Assembly (NCBI GenBank): GCA_018260375.1
Contig: JAGLBF010000112.1
Location: forward strand, 1-7,478
From: Deinococcus sp.
GTDB taxonomy: Bacteria; Deinococcota; Deinococci; Deinococcales; Deinococcaceae
Direction of reading: 5' to 3'
DNA length: 7,478 nt
Part shown: in pieces, positions 1-5,223 of the stretch
Position numbering within the stretch: position 1 is the first letter of the stretch
Layout: every line of letters begins with the position of its first letter
Notes under the pieces: model-generated
Told to the model about the DNA's origin: nothing
The model's input: the letters and a program-made list of their open reading frames with translations, nothing else
Databases searched by the model: none
Position numbers and translations under genes: made by a program

Positions 1-214
1 AATTTCGGCCTCAAGGCCGCCTAAAACTGCACGAACCATTGTTTAATACGGATTCCGTTTAATTCGTTGTACTCTGATTGCCCTAGTTGCCCGACCTATG
101 GCAAACTAAGAAGATATACTTATAACTAATTTTCCGTAATGCTTATAATATCGTCAAACCTATATCTTTGTCCGCGCTCAGCCGCCCTCATTAGCTGAGC
201 AAGAGCCTCTATAC
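1..214. other. Non-coding AT-rich region left of the rnpB terminator
   Basis: No convincing coding sequence. A small hairpin lies at 6-19 (CGGCC, loop TCAA, GGCCG). The motif ATACGGATTCCG at 46-57 is the reverse complement of the end of the repeat-associated hairpin at 6252-6263, so this stretch probably holds a terminus or remnant of the palindromic repeat family found later in the window. The segment from about 98 to 172 is markedly more AT-rich than the rest and contains a perfect -10 box. A 7-bp hairpin (GCTCAGC 176-182 with GCTGAGC 194-200) follows. Whether the upstream gene ends just outside the window cannot be seen. Confidence 0.6.
144..149 (+). promoter_or_regulatory. Perfect -10 box (TATAAT), candidate promoter
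   Basis: TATAAT sits in an AT-rich block and matches the sigma-70 -10 consensus exactly. At a 17-nt spacing the -35 position (121-126, TATAAC) is poor. Transcription would start near 156 and meet the 215-270 hairpin about 60 nt later, so it would not drive a protein gene. AT-rich DNA can give this hexamer by chance. Confidence 0.4.
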
Positions 215-270
215 AAAAGGCCGCAGCTTCATCTTAAAGTATGACCTTTAAGATGAAGCTGCGGCCTTTT
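156..270 (+). ncRNA. Candidate small RNA between a TATAAT promoter and a terminator
   Basis: This is inferred from layout only. A consensus -10 box at 144-149 would start an RNA near 156. That RNA would contain a 7-bp hairpin at 176-200 with an 11-nt loop and end at the perfect 25-bp hairpin at 215-270, whose right arm finishes in TTTT. No open reading frame of note is inside, and I recognise no known RNA family (it lacks the long bulged rod of 6S RNA). The alternative is that the promoter is fortuitous and the hairpin serves only rnpB from the other strand. Confidence 0.25.
215..270. terminator. Bidirectional intrinsic terminator downstream of rnpB
   Basis: The arms 215-239 and 246-270 are perfect reverse complements over 25 bp with a 6-nt loop (240-245, TATGAC). 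The stem is GC-rich in the middle and begins with AAAA and ends with TTTT, so either transcribed strand ends its hairpin in a short U tract. It lies about 13 nt beyond the predicted 3' end of rnpB on the minus strand, where a terminator is expected. The perfect length is unusual, since intrinsic terminators usually need far fewer pairs. Confidence 0.85.
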
Positions 271-282
271 AGCTTATATGGG

Positions 283-703
<421 letters not shown>

Positions 704-710
704 AAGCAGC

Positions 711-719
711 AGTGTAGCA
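711..719 (-). promoter_or_regulatory. rnpB promoter, extended -10 (TGCTACACT)
   Basis: On the minus strand TGC-TACACT forms an extended -10 element 7 nt before G703, the predicted first base of helix P1. The -35 region at 734-739 (GCTGAG) is weak, which an extended -10 can offset. The core TTTGCTACnCT is the same as in the comM promoter at 2161-2169. Confidence 0.65.
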
Positions 720-902
720 AATAGTGCTCGGCACTCAGCGCTCAAGACGGGGCGAGCGTACCAGCACTACAGCTGCGCCGGCTTAAAACGTGTTGAAAGC
801 GCGATAAAAGAAAGCCAGCCGGCGTAGGAAAAAGTATGCACTTGGCAATATGCAAGCACGGGCTGCACTCTGGCGGCACTTTGGCTATACTCTACGCACG
901 GC

Positions 903-1211
903 CTACTCTTCATCATTAAACCAGTCATCCGCGCCGGTCAGGTCACGCTGATCGGCCCGGCGGCGGTTGGCTTTTTTGCCCTTTTTATTGCGGTGTTCTT
1001 GAGGTCTGACCAACATGTATTCGTTGCCGCAGGGCGAGGTGGTGTAACCTAGACGCTCTAGCGGGTTAGTAAGGCGCGTACCCGCTGCGTGAAAGTGATC
1101 GGCGCCGCAAAAGGGGCAGCCTTCGACCACCCAAAATCCCACTTGGGTTCCAGGCAATTCACGGAAATGGGCGGCGACAGTGGGCGTGCGGGCATGTTTG
1201 GGCTTGGCCAT
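903..1211 (-). CDS. Small hypothetical protein with a putative zinc-binding Cys/His motif
   Basis: A 102-residue protein that I do not recognise. The central part has C32-P-F-C35-G followed by H39 and H41 (spacing CxxCxxxHxH) and C61 about 25 residues later. This would suit a small zinc ribbon or treble clef, though no fold is proven. Residues 72-88 are very basic (Lys/Arg-rich, possibly nucleic-acid binding) and the last eight are acidic. It is probably cytoplasmic, with no signal peptide or membrane segment. The ATG at 1211-1209 has no Shine-Dalgarno but has TACCCT 8 nt upstream, consistent with a leaderless mRNA, which supports this start. A +1-frame ORF starting at 1246 is a shadow. It is divergent from the DUF4258 gene across 163 bp and ends 199 bp before rnpB on the same strand. 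Confidence that it is a real gene is good; any function is unknown. Confidence 0.75.
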   Translation of the reverse strand: MAKPKHARTPTVAAHFRELPGTQVGFWVVEGCPFCGADHFHAAGTRLTNPLERLGYTTSPCGNEYMLVRPQEHRNKKGKKANRRRADQRDLTGADDWFNDEE

Positions 1212-1219
1212 GTCTGCCC

Positions 1220-1246
1220 AGGGTAACGCTTTTGCGGGAGCGTCAA
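1220..1246 (-). promoter_or_regulatory. Candidate promoter of the 903-1211 gene
   Basis: On the minus strand TTGACG (1246-1241) is a near-consensus -35 and TACCCT (1225-1220) a plausible -10. The spacer is 15 nt, shorter than ideal. The -10 ends 8 nt before the ATG, so the mRNA would start at or next to the start codon. Confidence 0.5.
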
Positions 1247-1275
1247 ATGTGCTGTAGGGCGGGAGGCATTTGCGC

Positions 1276-1281
1276 TATGCT
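1276..1281 (+). promoter_or_regulatory. Candidate -10 box for the DUF4258 gene leader
   Basis: TATGCT fits the TAnnnT pattern used by other genes in the window. Transcription would begin near 1288 and give a leader of about 87 nt containing the 1317-1351 hairpin. The -35 position (1253-1258, TGTAGG) is poor, so this assignment is weak. Confidence 0.3.
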
Positions 1282-1375
1282 GTACCCATGCCCTGAACTG
1301 GGTTCTGACTTGTCTACCTCCAAAAGACGGCGTTTCGCCTTGCTTTGGAGGATTTTTTGTTTGGAGGAGCCGTGA
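1277..1375 (+). CDS. Possible 32-codon leader ORF overlapping the DUF4258 start
   Basis: An ATG at 1277, preceded at 10 nt by GGGAGG (1261-1266), opens a 32-codon frame. It ends at TGA 1373-1375 and shares TGATG with the ATG at 1375, the classic geometry for translational coupling. Three successive Arg codons (AGA CGG CGT, 1325-1333) fall inside the terminator-like hairpin, so a ribosome stalled there would change leader folding. Against it, no clear promoter upstream of 1261 is visible and the peptide resembles nothing I know. If transcription starts at 1288 instead, the ORF is not made. Confidence 0.2.
   Translation: MLYPCPELGSDLSTSKRRRFALLWRIFCLEEP
1317..1358 (+). terminator. Terminator-like hairpin plus T tract in the DUF4258 leader (possible attenuator)
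   Basis: CCTCCAAA (1317-1324) pairs with TTTGGAGG (1344-1351), and an inner stem GGCG-TTT-CGCC (1329-1339) sits inside. The run TTTTTT (1353-1358) follows after one A. This is the form of an intrinsic terminator, yet it lies immediately before the Shine-Dalgarno of the downstream gene, and no gene on the same strand ends upstream. It could attenuate the DUF4258 gene or stop antisense transcription crossing from the divergent gene. Confidence 0.6.
1363..1369 (+). promoter_or_regulatory. Shine-Dalgarno of the DUF4258 gene
   Basis: GGAGGAG ends 5 nt before the ATG at 1375 and decides that start over the in-frame TTG at 1345. The 9-mer TTTGGAGGA containing it (1360-1368) is an exact duplicate of 1344-1352, which forms the right arm of the leader hairpin. 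Confidence 0.85.
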
Positions 1376-1995
1376 TGACCAAACCTTCTAACCCCCTGCC
1401 CGTAAGCAGCTTGCAAGCCCTGCGCGCTCAGCTTGCCCGCGCCGAAAAAGAAGCACGCCGCGCCGCAAAAGTGCCTGTTGCCGCTGTCTCTAGCCCTGCC
1501 CGCGCCCTAAAACCGCAGCGCGAGGCCGAGCTAGAAGGCATCAGCACGGATGAGTATGTGCTTGGCCGCGCCCACTCACGGCTGCGAGAGGCGGTGTATG
1601 AGGGCCACTACCAGCTTTGCCCCCACGCCATACAACATGCCCGCGCCGAGGGTTTTTTGGAGCATGACATTATGCAGGTGCTGATCAGCGGGCGGGTACG
1701 GGCCGTGTACCCCGAAGAGGGACGCTGGCTGGTGGCGGGGTATTTTGCCGCCCAGCACGTTAAATTGCCGCTGCATGTGGTGGTAGAGCTGCAGCACACT
1801 CAAACCCCCTTTGGCATGGCTGAGTACCTGGACATTGTCACGGCATTTATCCCTAAAAACCCCCACCACATTCTCAGCCGCGCTCGCCTCGCGGTGATGC
1901 TGCGCTACGACGACGAACAGGTTAAACACCGCACCAGCAGTGTGGGCAACAAAGTGGGCCACAAGGCCAAAGGTAGATGGAAACGCAGCGCGTAA
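1375..1995 (+). CDS. DUF4258-like protein
   Basis: A 206-residue protein. Residues 1-10 are a short lead, about 11-33 an Ala/Arg-rich segment likely to form a charged helix, and about 66-160 a domain matching the DUF4258 pattern. That pattern is a His-Ala-x-x-His-Ala region near 84-89 (PHAIQHARAEG), a helix, then beta strands (RVRAVYPEEGRWLVAGYF; HVVVELQ) ending in a hydrophobic strand near 151-160. DUF4258 domains are small, poorly characterised and have been compared with RelE-type folds, but toxin activity cannot be claimed here. The last 20 residues are very basic, suggesting nucleic-acid contact. No signal peptide or membrane span is seen. The ATG at 1375 is chosen because a strong GGAGGAG lies 5 nt upstream; an in-frame TTG at 1345 lies within the leader hairpin. 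It appears monocistronic and divergent from the 903-1211 gene, with a potentially regulatory leader. Confidence 0.78.
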   Translation: MTKPSNPLPVSSLQALRAQLARAEKEARRAAKVPVAAVSSPARALKPQREAELEGISTDEYVLGRAHSRLREAVYEGHYQLCPHAIQHARAEGFLEHDIMQVLISGRVRAVYPEEGRWLVAGYFAAQHVKLPLHVVVELQHTQTPFGMAEYLDIVTAFIPKNPHHILSRARLAVMLRYDDEQVKHRTSSVGNKVGHKAKGRWKRSA

Positions 1996-2038
1996 AAGGT
2001 GGTGACCTTTACCAATGGACTGCACTTCATTCCAGCCC

Positions 2039-2101
2039 CATAAGGTCAGCACAGTGAGGCCAGCACCATAAGGCCAGCAGGGAACCCGTATAAGGCTCAG
2101 G
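2039..2101 (+). repeat. Iterated 14-bp direct repeats upstream of comM
   Basis: Three back-to-back copies are visible: CATAAGGTCAGCAC (2039-2052), AGTGAGGCCAGCAC (2053-2066) and CATAAGGCCAGCAG (2067-2080). A degenerate fourth, GTATAAGGCTCAGG, is at 2088-2101. Starts are spaced 14, 14 and 21 bp. The array ends about 60 bp before the comM -10 box. It could be a protein-binding array or a simple local duplication. Confidence 0.7.
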
Positions 2102-2160
2102 TCGCCGTCCATATGACAAGGCAGCACCCTGCTAGGAATGTCCTTTTTCAGGGCTACGTT

Positions 2161-2169
2161 TGCTACTCT
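2161..2169 (+). promoter_or_regulatory. comM promoter, extended -10, leaderless
   Basis: TGC-TACTCT is an extended -10 ending 7 nt before the ATG at 2177, so the mRNA should begin at or next to that ATG. No Shine-Dalgarno is present and no good -35 lies at the usual distance. The ATG at 2138 lies upstream of this promoter and cannot be used by transcripts made from it. Confidence 0.7.
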
Positions 2170-2176
2170 AACCGCT

Positions 2177-3673
2177 ATGTTAGCCACTGTTCAAAGTGCC
2201 GCGCTCATCGGGGTAGACGGCGTGCCCGTCACTGTAGAGGTAGATGTTTCGCCTGGCCTGCCTGCCTTTACCATCGTGGGCCTGCCCGACCAGTCAGTGA
2301 GCGAGGCGCGTGAGCGGGTACGCGCCGCTATTCGCAACAGTGGCCTGCCTTTTCCTGCTGCGCGCATAACAGTTAATCTGGCGCCCGCCGATTTGCGCAA
2401 GGAAGGGCCAATGTACGACCTGCCTATTGCGCTGGCCCTGCTTAGGGCGCAGGAATTGTTACCCGCGCAGGCGCTCAGCAGTTACCTGATCGCAGGCGAA
2501 CTGGCGCTCGACGGACAGATACGGCCTATAGGCGGCGCGGTCAATTTGGCACTTTTGGCGGCCCAGGGCGGTGACCGGGTGCTGCTTGGCCCTGAAAATG
2601 CCGCTGAAGCCGCGCTGATAGACGGCGTAACAGCCTACGGTGCGCCCAGCTTGCTGCTGGCATACCAGCACCTCAGCGGACAGTCTCCCTTGCCGGTGGC
2701 GCAGGGCAGCGAACTGCTTAGCGATCTTAGCGACGTTGCCGATATGGCGGACATCAAGGGGCAAGCCCAGGCCCGCCGCGCCCTGGAGATTGCGCTGGCC
2801 GGCGGGCATAACCTGCTGATGGTGGGCAGCCCAGGCAGTGGCAAGACTATGCTGGCCCGCCGCGCACCAGGGCTGTTACCGCCACTCACCCGCCTTGAGG
2901 CGCTAGAAGTTACCCGTATTCACTCGGCAGCAGGACTGACAGCGGCACGCAGCGGCCTGATTCGCACGCCGCCATTTAGAGCGCCCCATCACACCGTGTC
3001 AGATGCGGGACTGATCGGTGGAGGCAGCATTCCCAAGCCTGGTGAGGTGAGTTTGGCGCACAGAGGGCTGCTGTTTTTGGATGAATTCCCTGAGTTTTCA
3101 CGAAAGGCCTTAGAGACCTTAAGGCAACCTTTAGAAGACGGGCAGGTAGTTATTAGCCGTGCCAGAGCCAGCCTGAGTTACCCTGCACGCTTTCAGCTTA
3201 TCGCCGCCATGAACCCCTGCCCCTGTGGGCACTTTGGTGACCCGTCCAAGGCCTGTACCTGTAGCCCCACAGCCCGCATGCGCTACGCGGCGCGGCTCAG
3301 CGGCCCCCTGCTTGACCGAATAGATGTGCGGGTCAATGTGCCTCACCTGAGCGCACAGGAGCTGAACAGAGCAGAAACTCCAGAAAAAAGTGAGGTGATA
3401 CGCGGGCGTGTCGCTGCTGCACGCCAGATTATGCTGGAGCGTCAGGGCGAGCGCAACAGCCTGCTGATGGGTCAGGCCCTGCGCCAACATGCCGCGCTGG
3501 GCGCTGGCCCAAGTAGCTTTATGCTGGCAGCGGCAAAGCAACTGGGCCTGAGCGGGCGCGGCTATGACCGTGTGCTGCGCCTGGGCCGAACGGTGGCTGA
3601 CTTGGCTGGCAGCGCCGACATCCGCGAAGTGCACCTCGCCGAAGCCGTCGCCCTGCGCCCACGCGAAGTATGA
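2177..3673 (+). CDS. comM: ComM/YifB family AAA+ ATPase (Mg-chelatase-like)
   Basis: A 498-residue protein of the family's usual length. ComM is a hexameric helicase that promotes branch migration when incoming DNA is recombined during natural transformation (established in Vibrio and Haemophilus). Deinococcus is naturally competent, which suits this. Domains: residues 1-170 are the Lon-protease-like N-terminal domain with the family start MLATVQSAALIGVDG and the GLPDQSVSEARERV segment. Walker A GSPGSGKT is at 217-224 and Walker B LLFLDE at 298-303. NPCPCG at 346-351 with a further CTC (360-362) forms the zinc-finger-like insert, and LSGPLLDRIDV at 374-384 carries sensor/arginine residues. 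The Mg-chelatase C-terminal helical region occupies about 440-498. A 13-residue longer frame from 2138 exists, but conserved homology begins at Met 2177 and the leaderless -10 box points there. It stands alone, flanked by its own promoter and the next operon's upstream region. Confidence 0.94.
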   Translation: MLATVQSAALIGVDGVPVTVEVDVSPGLPAFTIVGLPDQSVSEARERVRAAIRNSGLPFPAARITVNLAPADLRKEGPMYDLPIALALLRAQELLPAQALSSYLIAGELALDGQIRPIGGAVNLALLAAQGGDRVLLGPENAAEAALIDGVTAYGAPSLLLAYQHLSGQSPLPVAQGSELLSDLSDVADMADIKGQAQARRALEIALAGGHNLLMVGSPGSGKTMLARRAPGLLPPLTRLEALEVTRIHSAAGLTAARSGLIRTPPFRAPHHTVSDAGLIGGGSIPKPGEVSLAHRGLLFLDEFPEFSRKALETLRQPLEDGQVVISRARASLSYPARFQLIAAMNPCPCGHFGDPSKACTCSPTARMRYAARLSGPLLDRIDVRVNVPHLSAQELNRAETPEKSEVIRGRVAAARQIMLERQGERNSLLMGQALRQHAALGAGPSSFMLAAAKQLGLSGRGYDRVLRLGRTVADLAGSADIREVHLAEAVALRPREV

Positions 3674-3698
3674 ACGTCCCCAGGCGCAGCACCAGTGT

Positions 3699-3729
3699 TA
3701 TAGTTCTGTAACTTTGCCCGCTTTATAGT
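3699..3729 (+). promoter_or_regulatory. Two TATAGT boxes, candidate promoters of the DUF4388-GTPase operon
   Basis: TATAGT occurs at 3699-3704 and again at 3724-3729, 25 bp apart, in the gap after comM. Neither has a convincing -35. Either would give a leader of roughly 100 nt or more, consistent with this operon having a normal Shine-Dalgarno rather than a leaderless start. The leader from 3766 to 3804 is strikingly pyrimidine-rich. Confidence 0.35.
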
Positions 3730-3804
3730 GATGATGTAAGCCTGACGCTTCAGCAGGTGCATGATCTTGTTTCTTCCGGCTTTTCCCCCGATTTTTTCAT
3801 TTCC

Positions 3805-3820
3805 TAAGCCTCTAGGCTTA
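3805..3820 (+). promoter_or_regulatory. Small leader hairpin directly before the ribosome binding site
   Basis: TAAGCC (3805-3810), loop TCTA, GGCTTA (3815-3820) form a 6-bp stem ending 2 nt before the Shine-Dalgarno AAGGAG (3823-3828). There is no T tract after it, so it is not a terminator. It may stabilise the message or influence ribosome loading. Confidence 0.4.
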
Positions 3821-3822
3821 AC

Positions 3823-3828
3823 AAGGAG
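3823..3828 (+). promoter_or_regulatory. Shine-Dalgarno of the DUF4388 gene
   Basis: AAGGAG ends 6 nt before the ATG at 3835 and fixes that start. It contrasts with the leaderless genes elsewhere in the window. Confidence 0.85.
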
Positions 3829-3834
3829 TTTCTT

Positions 3835-4542
3835 ATGGCTATCTTCGGTGACCTCGCGCACCACACTTTCACCGACGTTGCTAAAGTTATTCGGCAACAG
3901 TCTGGCACTTTGTTTTTACACCGTGCGTATCAGGGTCAAACCGTAGAAATGCTGCTGAGCAACGATGTGCTGCAAGCTGTCTTTATCGACGGCTTTCCGG
4001 TGATGCAGCCCGTAAAAATCCGCGACGTGCTGTTTTATCTGGTGACCCATAACGAGGGCCGCTATGAGTTTGAAGAGCAGCAAGTCAGGGTAGACCAGCC
4101 GCTTAACCTGTTGCTCAGTGACATCATGCGCCAGGTTGCTGCCGACGCAACCGTGCAAGAAGACCAGTTGCCCCATGCCGAGACCCGTTTTGTGGCGGAT
4201 ACCTATGTCGGCAATGTTCCTGCGTCGCTGCAAGAAAAGTGGAGCCGCATACAGCCCCTCCTGGGAGCGGGTGTGAGTGCTGTCGATTTATCACAAAAAT
4301 TGCCCTACTCGCAGCAAGAAATGCGCGTGGCCCTGCACCAACTGCGCGCTGTGGGCCTCATTGCTCCCCAGCGTGCCATGGGTGAGCGCAACTTTGGCGC
4401 GTCTGCCCCTCAGCAGCACAGTCAGCCCGCCGGACAGGCTACTGGACGCTCAGCCGCCCCTGCTGCCGAAAACGCCGCCCCCCGCTCACTGGTGAAAAAC
4501 TTGCTGGGTTCACTGCGCCGCTTAATGGGAGGTTCGCGCTAA
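3835..4542 (+). CDS. DUF4388 domain protein with predicted winged helix and C-terminal amphipathic helix
   Basis: A 235-residue protein. Residues 1-100 match DUF4388 (also called PATAN), seen in bacterial signalling proteins: MAIFGDL near the start, TDVAKVIRQQSGTLFLHR, then a strand and turn around 45-56 (LQAVFIDGFPVMQ) and a following helix. Residues about 130-180 (SLQEKWSRIQPLLGAGVSAVDL onward, in two parts) look like a winged-helix segment ending LRAVGLIAPQ. Residues 184-216 are a Gln/Ala/Pro/Ser-rich linker, and 217-231 (SLVKNLLGSLRRLMG) form a basic amphipathic helix that could bind a membrane or a partner. No catalytic residues are evident. Its stop overlaps the ATG of the GTPase gene by one base (TAATG), implying coupled translation and a shared process. 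By analogy with MglB and the CvnB/CvnC partners of bacterial small GTPases it is a likely regulator or adaptor for that GTPase, though direct binding is inferred. Start supported by AAGGAG. Confidence 0.85.
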   Translation: MAIFGDLAHHTFTDVAKVIRQQSGTLFLHRAYQGQTVEMLLSNDVLQAVFIDGFPVMQPVKIRDVLFYLVTHNEGRYEFEEQQVRVDQPLNLLLSDIMRQVAADATVQEDQLPHAETRFVADTYVGNVPASLQEKWSRIQPLLGAGVSAVDLSQKLPYSQQEMRVALHQLRAVGLIAPQRAMGERNFGASAPQQHSQPAGQATGRSAAPAAENAAPRSLVKNLLGSLRRLMGGSR

Positions 4543-5090
4543 TGGATTATGAACAAGGAAAGCCACTCAAATTGGTTATCGCCGGGCCTGTGGGTGCGGG
4601 TAAAACAACCTTTGTACAGACTCTTTCACAGACCGAAGTGATTGCCACCGAAGCTGAAGCCACCGAAGACATCGGCAAAAAGAACACCACCGTAGCCTTT
4701 GACTTTGGCACGCTGATGCTGGGCGGGCAGGAGCTGCACCTGTACGGTACTCCGGGTCAGGACCGCTTTAACTTTATGTGGGATGTACTGGTAGAAGGTG
4801 CGCTGGGCCTGGTGTTGCTGGTCGCTGGTACGCGCCCACAAGACTTTGCCCCCGCCCGCAATATCTTGGAATACATCACCAGTCGTAACCCTGTGCCGTT
4901 TGTGCTGGGCGTAACCCGCCAGGACTCTGACCGTGTGTGGTCGGCTGATAACGTTGCGGCTTACTTTGGACTGCCTACTCAGCAGGTGCTGGGCATCAAC
5001 GCCACCGATGCTCAGAGCGCCCAACAGGTGCTGCTCAGGTTGCTTGAGCTGCAACTGGGTGAGGGTGAAGACGAAGAGTTCGTTATTTAA
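4542..5090 (+). CDS. Small Ras-like GTPase of the MglA/CvnD-type group (COG2229-like)
   Basis: A 182-residue single-domain GTPase. The P-loop GPVGAGKTT is at 15-23, the switch I threonines at 49-50 (KKNTTVAFDFG), the switch II motif GTPGQ at 69-73 inside LYGTPGQDRFNFMW, the G4 motif TRQD at 125-128 and a G5-like NAT at 153-155. The tail (173-180) is acidic. Departures from eukaryotic Ras are the missing Asp of DxxG (here Gly69), Val at the position of Ras Gly12, and TRQD in place of NKxD; at least the first is common in this bacterial group. Relatives include MglA (polarity and motility with MglB) and CvnD of actinobacterial conservons. It overlaps the DUF4388 gene by 1 nt and has no separate promoter. 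There is no lipid-anchor motif, so localisation would depend on a partner. The output pathway is unknown. Confidence 0.9.
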   Translation: MDYEQGKPLKLVIAGPVGAGKTTFVQTLSQTEVIATEAEATEDIGKKNTTVAFDFGTLMLGGQELHLYGTPGQDRFNFMWDVLVEGALGLVLLVAGTRPQDFAPARNILEYITSRNPVPFVLGVTRQDSDRVWSADNVAAYFGLPTQQVLGINATDAQSAQQVLLRLLELQLGEGEDEEFVI

Positions 5091-5091
5091 C

Positions 5092-5223
5092 ACGGACTGC
5101 TCATTAAATCAGGTCGTTTCTGATTTAATGAGTGCGGATGTGGGAAAGAAACATACGGCTTCCCTGGTATGGCGGTACAGGCGGTGTTATCCCGCCTGTA
5201 CCAGAACGGAGTGCAGTCCGTAT
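5092..5223 (+). repeat. Structured palindromic element A (about 132 bp)
   Basis: The ends are ACGGACTGC (5092-5100) and GCAGTCCGT (5213-5221), a perfect 9-bp terminal inverted repeat. Inside are a 13-bp perfect hairpin (5100-5112 with 5120-5132, loop GTCGTTT), a possible 5-bp stem (5142-5146 with 5160-5164) and an 11-bp perfect hairpin (5174-5184 with 5192-5202). It would fold as a cloverleaf. No coding capacity is seen. It starts 2 nt after the GTPase stop and may serve as that operon's 3' end. The GGTATGG plus CAGGCGG block (5167-5184) matches the reverse complement of element B. Confidence 0.85.

Noticed and set aside
1993..2010. Hairpin AAAGGT-GGTG-ACCTTT just after the DUF4258 stop as a terminator
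   Set aside because: The stem is only 6 AT-rich pairs and lacks a T tract; too weak to annotate.
1576..2187. 203-codon minus-strand open frame across the DUF4258 gene
   Set aside because: It is antisense to a gene with a strong Shine-Dalgarno and a recognisable domain, its translation looks like nothing known, and it crosses the intergenic repeats. A shadow of GC-rich codon use.
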